Of a DNA stretch of 64,000 bases, positions 58,161 through 64,000 are shown in pieces; within the stretch, counting starts at the first letter, position 1; each line of letters opens with the position of its first letter. The notes under the pieces are model-generated. The model searched no databases. It was not told the DNA's origin and saw only the letters and a program-made list of their open reading frames with translations. The position numbers were made by a program, and so were the translations under genes. Source of the stretch: Lineus longissimus (lineage: Eukaryota > Nemertea > Pilidiophora > Heteronemertea > Lineidae). Location of the stretch: the NCBI RefSeq assembly GCF_910592395.1, contig NC_088324.1:9946953-10010952 (forward strand), given 5' to 3'.

Positions 58161-59860
58161 CTTTACAAATTGGGATGTCTTAGGCTCTAGCTCTGCAAAG
58201 AAACAAAAACAATGATCACTGTATGCAAGACTATCTTATGGCAATGTCGTCGGCCGAGGCGATATGATAGCGGAATCCTAGTTTTTTAACCAACTTCAGT
58301 GACATGACAGAACAGGACAGGAGTGACCATGTCCCATGGATGGATATGGTGACACACTGACAGGACATAAAAACCACACTCCACAGACACACTGCACTGT
58401 CACTGTCAGTGTCAGTGGCAGTGCAGTGCATAAATCAAAATCAAGTGGTGCTGTTTTCTACAGGGTAGCCCAGAATTATGGATAACACAATGGATGCACA
58501 AAAAAATTATATTGTGCAAGGGAAAATAATTCTGGGCCACCCTGTAGGCCTACTGTGTAGATATTGATAGGCAAACTGAAACAAACACATCATTCATCTT
58601 CATCCTTACCCTACAAAATTTCCTTCGAACGAGGAGGGCAACACGTTTTACCGGGAATAATCAGGGGAACAGCAGCTACTTGAAAGCTGTAAATTTTCTA
58701 CGTCAAAAAGGAAAGATTGAAAAGGAAAACCATCAAAAAACTAAGATGGGGAAATACAGGAAGCCAGTCAGGGAGCGTTACCACAAACGGAAGAGATACC
58801 TCGATTGGAGGCGATTACTTGAAATCTTTTTATTCTGTTATCTTATCTTTTTATCACACAGTGAAAATTATCAACTTCGGTTCGTAGAACTAGTGAACCG
58901 ACACTTTATGGGTGTCTTGATGAGTGGTCTTGATTGCAGACAATTTAGATCGGGAGGTTACCTCCCGACCGGAAGGTTACCACCCGACGCGACATCACAA
59001 TCTCCCGGGCGCCGGGCCAAATGTCCAATTTACATGCACCCGCTGAAATTAGGTCTCATTAGGGAGTTGTTTTTTTTATTCATGCGCGGCCCCCTCACCG
59101 TAGTTCCTAAAATCATTTATTTCTCGGTCCTTCCAGTATGTCAGCGTTGATTCAGCAGTTGTTTTGGCATAGACATGTTTTTTTGGAGTTTCTGAAACCT
59201 AGAACGCTACTCAATAGGCGACTAACAAGAAACTACGCATTTATACTGTTGTTGCCGACGTATGTGTACACTTAACTTGGGATGTGCGTCGGCCCCGTGT
59301 TGAAATGCCGTCCAGTACCAGTTGGTGCGTTTTTCGCTGATTTGTGCAAAATTCAACATATCTCAAAAGTTCAATGGTTGACCCTCGATTTTTTTTGATT
59401 TTTGTGTGGCGTAAGCAGCTGTCTTTCATGGGAGAATTGTCTCTGTAAGAATTATTCAGGAAGAAATGTATAATATTTTGGTTTTTTCGTGATTGTCCGG
59501 CCCAATTGGCAATATTGCCATTTGGGATGGTGAACAGAGCTAGGAGCAAATGCAACGCTTATGATTTATTTAAAGAAATAAAATGCCCGATTTAACATCC
59601 TGCAGCTGCAGAATCAGGGGAATCGGGCGTTTCCAGTGATATACGACACAAATGGGTTGTCCTTGTGCATTCACTTTGGAAACGCATTTTAAAATAGATG
59701 TTACGTCCTGTTAATGGGGCACGTCATCATCGCGTACATTTGGGAAAAACTCCCTAACGAGACTTGAGGCTCGACGACGCCATCAAAGCTCTTCTTTTAG
59801 CGGAGGAAGAAAAAATGTTTTGACAGCGCGAAATTTGATTTTGACACTTTTCACAAAGTC
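58161..59860. other. Divergent spacer between the ankyrin/SOCS gene and the next gene
   Basis: Contains a TA-flanked MITE (58459-58546), a perfect 19-bp palindrome TCGGGAGGTTACCTCCCGA near 58950, and a 156-codon open frame (58680-59150) without recognisable features, which I do not call as a gene. Confidence 0.5.
58459..58546. mobile_element. 84-bp MITE of Tc1/mariner type with TA target duplication
   Basis: Terminal inverted repeats CAGGGTAGCCCAGAATTAT and ATAATTCTGGGCCACCCTG (one mismatch) at 58461 and 58544, flanked on both sides by TA, the target site of Tc1/mariner elements. No coding capacity. Confidence 0.85.
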
Positions 59861-62800
59861 ATGTTTTCTAATAATTCTAGACAAGTTTTGATAAAAACAA
59901 CACACGGAAAAGAATTATGCATATCATGTTTATTTGTTTTGCTCATGGTATTGTTATATTCATGTAATACTGAAGCTGGAGCGACGTCCGAAGAGTCAGC
60001 AGGTTCAATTCATATTTTTTTGCATACATGGCGGCATGGCCATGGATACACGTCTTCACCTGATTAAACCAGAACAACCACCTATTGCATGTATTGCACT
60101 ATTTGCAGTAGAACAAAAAATGTTTTAAAGATAGAAAGTACTAAAAAATAGCTTCATTGTGATACTGATAGCATTATTGGTGTACCGACTTACTGTTTCA
60201 TCTGGTCCTGCTTGGTAAGGTATGGTCATGGAATTTGTTTGGCCAAAACTATGTTGACTTGACTGCACTTTCAATAGACCTACTTTCTTTTAACTTTAGA
60301 ATATCGCTACTATTTCAAAATAGTGGAAGCTGGTGCCCTGGGGAATGAAATTGGAGGAGCTGACAACCAATTGTCCCTTGCTGGAAATGATGCAGTGAGT
60401 AGATGAGAAGCAACACTAGTTATAATTCAGGGGATTTCGATTGTCTAGATGCTCCCACACTGTACATTTTTTGAGACACCCCTCGCTGTACAATTTCTGA
60501 GACGTCCTCTCCACCACTTGGCCTCTACTCTATGAAAAAAGGCAGGGTGCCACATCCTGAAACACATAATTCCCAACGTCAGTCATTTTTTAAACACAGA
60601 GTAGTCCAGATTGACGTCTCACCAAGTGTCATCATTCTAAAAAGAAAAAAAAACATAAATTCTAATGAACTGATCAATAATTTATAACTCTCTCAAGTCC
60701 CTGTGATCTTCTCAGTCATGTTTTCCTTCTTCAGGACATCAATGTTGAGGTATTGGACCACTCGAGAGAAGACATGACAACTGCACAGCTGATCAGTGAG
60801 TTCTGCTCCCTCGGCCATGCACCCAGTATTACCCTGTGGAACAGCACCTGGCGTCAGGTGTTCACCTCAGCAGATGACGTGGTGAGCAGGGGCAACATGT
60901 CCATTTGAAGACTTACTTACTTACTTAGCACCCTTGGTGCCTTAGGCTTAGGTGGCACATGGGGCTTCCATCAGGGTCCTCTATTCAAGTTGGTTAGCAA
61001 CTTTCCCCCTGGCTGACTCCCATTCTCTCGGAGGTCCTTCTCCATGGATCGTCTCCAGGTTTCCTTTGGTCTGCCCCTCGTTCACCTTCCTTGCAGAGTT
61101 CCAGTCCATGCCCATTCTATAGGCAAGGCATACATAGTACGTGACAAAAGCCAGCACCATCTCCTTACATAGATGCAAAATGTTCCATTTTGGCAAAATT
61201 GAGCTGAGCTAGCTAGCTGCTGCCAGCAGCGCTCTATTGGTCACTGAGTTATGGGATAAAGTTTAGAATAGTCTGACTCAAAGCCAACCCGTTTGTACTA
61301 CAATCAAAAGGAGGAACAGTGGGGGGGGGGGGAAAAGTATATCATATTTCCTTATAAATATCTTTTTAAACCTTTCCTTCAATTTCAGTACAATGCATGT
61401 GATGCGTGGATGGTTGAATTTCTTAGAACACAGGTTAGCAGGCCTGCAACCAGTAAGTGTAGCTGATCTATTGCACCTTGCTAGTTCCCAAGCCATGTGC
61501 TGTCATTATTCCTCTCCTCTGGCAAATGGCAGTTAAGTTAGTTGAAATATGGCTTCAAGTCTAAAGGGTCATCAGCACCTTCACCACCTTCTGGGGCCAG
61601 AAAGGGAGGGAAACATTTGGAAAAGCTAGTCTGCCATAAACAGGAATGTCCACGCCTCCAACTTTCCTGCACCGACAGAAGATTTGGAGGTTTTAGATTT
61701 GATATTGTTAGTTTGAACATTTGATATCTGATGTGCTTTAACACAATCATTTCAGAGCCAACTTCAACTGAGCAGTGGATGTTAGTTGTTGAGTTAGATA
61801 CTGGAGTGGAGTTGTTCACGACACTTGGGACTCTTCTTGATACTGGAATAGGTAAGAAGGCCGTCAAGGATCAACACAACCTTTCGAAGCTGCATATTTT
61901 TGATTAATCAGACTGATCACAAACTTCAAGTGATAATACAAGTCTCAACCATTTCAGTGCCGGAGATTGCTTCTGATTTCTGTCAGTGTATTTATATTGT
62001 ATTCATTGGCAAATATTTTCTGAGTTATGCATTGCAGCAGTATGAAGTTTTGATGCTTGTATCTTCAGAGCCAATCCTGCAATGGGATATTGGTGATCCT
62101 GTCGTGGATCTCCCCCCAGAGTCCAAAGCTAACATAGAGACATCCATCATTGTGACTTCTCCTTGTGCTGCTGATGTGGCCATCATCTTTCCTGTTATCA
62201 AGTCCAACAATAGTAAGTTTTGCACCAATAGGTGGTTGAATGCAAGCTGTCATTCCAAATCATTTTGGGTATTTTCATGTTTATTTTAGGTATCATGCAA
62301 CATTGTTTTACTTCATATTTTTGTACCAGATAACTATTTTTCAAATGTTTGGAATCGCAGTGACTAGGTTAGGGTGCTCCAGACAATAGGCAACATTTAA
62401 TGTTTCAATCTGAATATGCAAAAAGGTCCTGACCTGTTATTTCCAAACTTTTTCAGATGATGTGAAGACTCTGTTTGCGGGAGTCAGTTACCAAGCTTTA
62501 GCCCTTGGCACCATCGAGTGGTTTGAACCAGAAATACATGATGCACCTAACGGTAACCAAAGAAAGATTTTCTACTTTCAGCTCCGGTGTCATATTCTCA
62601 TCTGTCACAAAAATGAATGTTTTCCATACAGATTTTAGTCGAATGGTGTTCAACCTTCACCTAGTTTGAGCAAATCTAACATTTTCTACTTACACTCCTC
62701 ATGGTGTTTGGTTAGACAAACAATACGTCTAGTGAGGTATCAATTTCTTAATCCTCAATGTAAGATCTGTAATATAAAGTGGCATAAAGATCATTGTGGA

Positions 62801-64000
62801 GAACATCTTGTGTTTTGGTGTTTACCTGAGAGCTATACCCTTGATAGCATCCAGTTAAGTGCGGTTTCCCTCATGTTCTTGAATTCCTTACCCTAGGATC
62901 GTATGTGGTTGATGCAGCCCTGACCAACCAACATCTTCTGGTTCTGTTGGACTCTGGCTTGTACGTGAGTAACAACCTGGTGGATAAAGAGGAAGATGAC
63001 CACCACGAAGAGGAAGAAGAAGATCATGAGGAGGAGGAAGAAGAAGAAGAAGAAGAAGAAGAAGAAGAAGAAGATGGCCATGGTCATAAGCGGCGGCGGA
63101 AATCGGAGTATGGGCAAGGTCATGGGAGGCGACGGAGAGAGGAGGAGGAACATGAAGGGAGCGAGATCACATTCAGTGAAGTCCACGGACCTTGGCATGA
63201 GGAAGACGTAAGGAGCATTCATTTCTCCTCGTCCTAATACAAAAAACCTATGTGCTAAGAAGACCTCTTTTAATCCAAAACAAAAGCTGATGCAACAAAC
63301 AAAAGTACATGAGACATCACTATTTGTGTCTGACATCATTTGTACTTATATTTCCGCTATTACTTATTGCACAGCCAGTCTCTCAATGAATGGAAAGCAG
63401 TTTATTTGAGTTTTGCAAACTATTGAAATACTGTTCTTTCAGCATGCTGATTTGTGCCTGACTTATACAAGTGTTTGCTTGTGCAGGGAAGGAGATGATA
63501 TGCAGAGTGAGTGCCACCTTGGTTGTTCTTGTTCAAGGAAAGTCTTTAAACAGTTAGTAGTGATAATGATGGTATGGCACTGTATCACTGACTGCGGTCT
63601 ATCTCAAAGTGCTTTACAACAACTGTCATTATTATTGCTCTCTCTCAGAGCAGCTTACATAGCGCTGATTTGAACCCAATCAGAAGGGCGTCAAGTCAAA
63701 GTATTCCAACTGGAGTTGCTATTGCAAAGGTTTTCATTTCCAAATCAAGATGGGGCCTGAGCAAGAAACCTTTCTCGGGATACAAAGGAGAGCACATACT
63801 GCACTTCACATGGCCATTTCAGGCAAATTGAAAATACTGAATGGCACTGATTGAGCCTTGAACCCATGGCCTTCGGATCACATGTCAGGCACTCTTCTAC
63901 TGCACCACCATGCTTCCTGTGGATAAACAGATTGTGTGTTTTTTCTCATCTTTAGGTGAAATTGTCGTCATTGGACCTCGGAACCAGACGAGGGAGAGTT
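59861..64000 (+). CDS. Secreted or membrane protein, 5' part; possibly a CatSper auxiliary subunit
   Basis: Exon chain: 59861 to about 59999 (weak donor GTTCAA, uncertain), 60300-60394, 60736-60881, 61389-61452, 61756-61851, 62069-62212, 62457-62552, 62897-63207, 63956 to beyond the window. Phases agree from 61389 onwards. Exon 1 has a hydrophobic stretch (ISCLFVLLMVLLYSC) fitting a signal peptide or anchor. Later exons read as an extracellular beta-rich protein: TSPCAADVAIIFPVI and ALTNQHLLVLLDSGLYVSNN look like a beta-propeller blade. That pattern recalls the ectodomains of CatSper beta/gamma-type subunits of the sperm calcium channel, but this is an impression only. The 62897 exon carries a Glu-rich insert with a GAA repeat followed by a basic stretch. 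The 3' end is outside the window. Confidence 0.5.
60911..61120 (-). mobile_element. 3' remnant of a non-LTR retrotransposon
   Basis: On the minus strand it encodes a decayed version of the same RT C-terminal tail as 20360-20580 (GKVANQLE, stop, RTLMEAPCAT, stop) and ends in (AAGT)n at 60911-60926, a microsatellite 3' tail as seen in RTE-like elements. It lies in an intron of the gene at 59861, in opposite orientation. Confidence 0.82.
61320..61333. repeat. Poly-G run
   Basis: A run of about 12-13 G (then AAAAG) in an intron, just upstream of exon 61389-61452. Confidence 0.9.
63009..63075 (+). repeat. (GAA/GAG)n repeat within a coding exon
   Basis: A near-pure GAA tract inside exon 62897-63207 encodes a run of glutamates. 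Being in frame and ending in non-repetitive coding sequence, it looks like slippage expansion of a coding microsatellite. Confidence 0.92.
63540..63920 (-). mobile_element. tRNA-derived SINE
   Basis: On the minus strand 63918-63843 resembles a tRNA: an A-box-like TGGTGCAGTAGAAGAG, then ATGTGATCCGAAGGCCATGG, then a B-box-like GGGTTCAAGGCTC. The following DNA down to about 63540 contains AAAGTGCTTTACAACAACTG on the plus strand, a word common in SINE bodies. It sits in the last visible intron of the 59861 gene. The body boundary is uncertain. Confidence 0.6.

Noticed and set aside
58680-59150. 156-codon open frame on plus
   Set aside because: No recognisable domain, lies in a repeat-bearing divergent spacer, and lacks splice or homology support.
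62893-63339. 148-codon minus-strand open frame with a poly-Phe run
   Set aside because: Antisense of the GAA repeat in the coding exon on plus.

Overview
This is a window of animal nuclear DNA: genes are broken into many small exons with GT-AG introns, the intergenic DNA is AT-rich, and the encoded proteins (QTRT2, PRPF38B, ZDHHC12, eIF3G, C12orf57/protein C10, COLGALT, a MYND protein, an ankyrin/SOCS-box protein) are of bilaterian type. Compact introns, frequent TACATGTA and TAGGCCTA words, foldback elements and RTE-like retroelement tails suggest a marine invertebrate (lophotrochozoan or non-vertebrate deuterostome). I cannot fix the phylum from the sequence alone.

Layout. 1-17500 has no convincing protein gene. 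It holds a 59-bp minisatellite (230-870), a possible spliced noncoding locus with duplicated exon and intron modules (1320-8580), a 1623-bp tandem satellite in about three copies (9202-13983), a pair of dispersed repeats each carrying a long hairpin (15144-15950) and a 122-bp minisatellite (16160-16590). 17566-19681 encodes a small Cys-rich secreted protein in five exons, with its exon-2 acceptor region triplicated. 20069-24685 (minus) is QTRT2, a subunit of the queuine tRNA-ribosyltransferase, with a textbook U12-type intron. 24686-28267 is intergenic with a foldback element.

From 28 kb on the window is gene-dense and alternates strictly in strand: PRPF38B (-), ZDHHC12 (+), EIF3G (-), C12orf57 (+), COLGALT (-), MYND protein (+), ankyrin/SOCS protein (-), and the 5' part of a large secreted or membrane protein that may be a CatSper auxiliary subunit (+). 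Every neighbouring pair is therefore divergent or convergent; three divergent pairs have start codons less than 1 kb apart and probably share a bidirectional promoter. The genes are unrelated housekeeping functions (splicing, translation initiation, tRNA modification, collagen glycosylation, S-acylation) and do not form a pathway.

Exon chains were built by hand from splice signals, reading-frame phase and family similarity. For QTRT2, PRPF38B, ZDHHC12, EIF3G, C12orf57, COLGALT and the secreted protein, the summed exon lengths are an exact multiple of three, which supports the models. The most interesting signals are the recombination signature in the satellite trimer, the inverted minisatellite in C12orf57 intron 1 that shares its core motif with the neighbouring promoter, the U12 intron, and the duplicated noncoding modules. 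I did not find a clearly new biological system.
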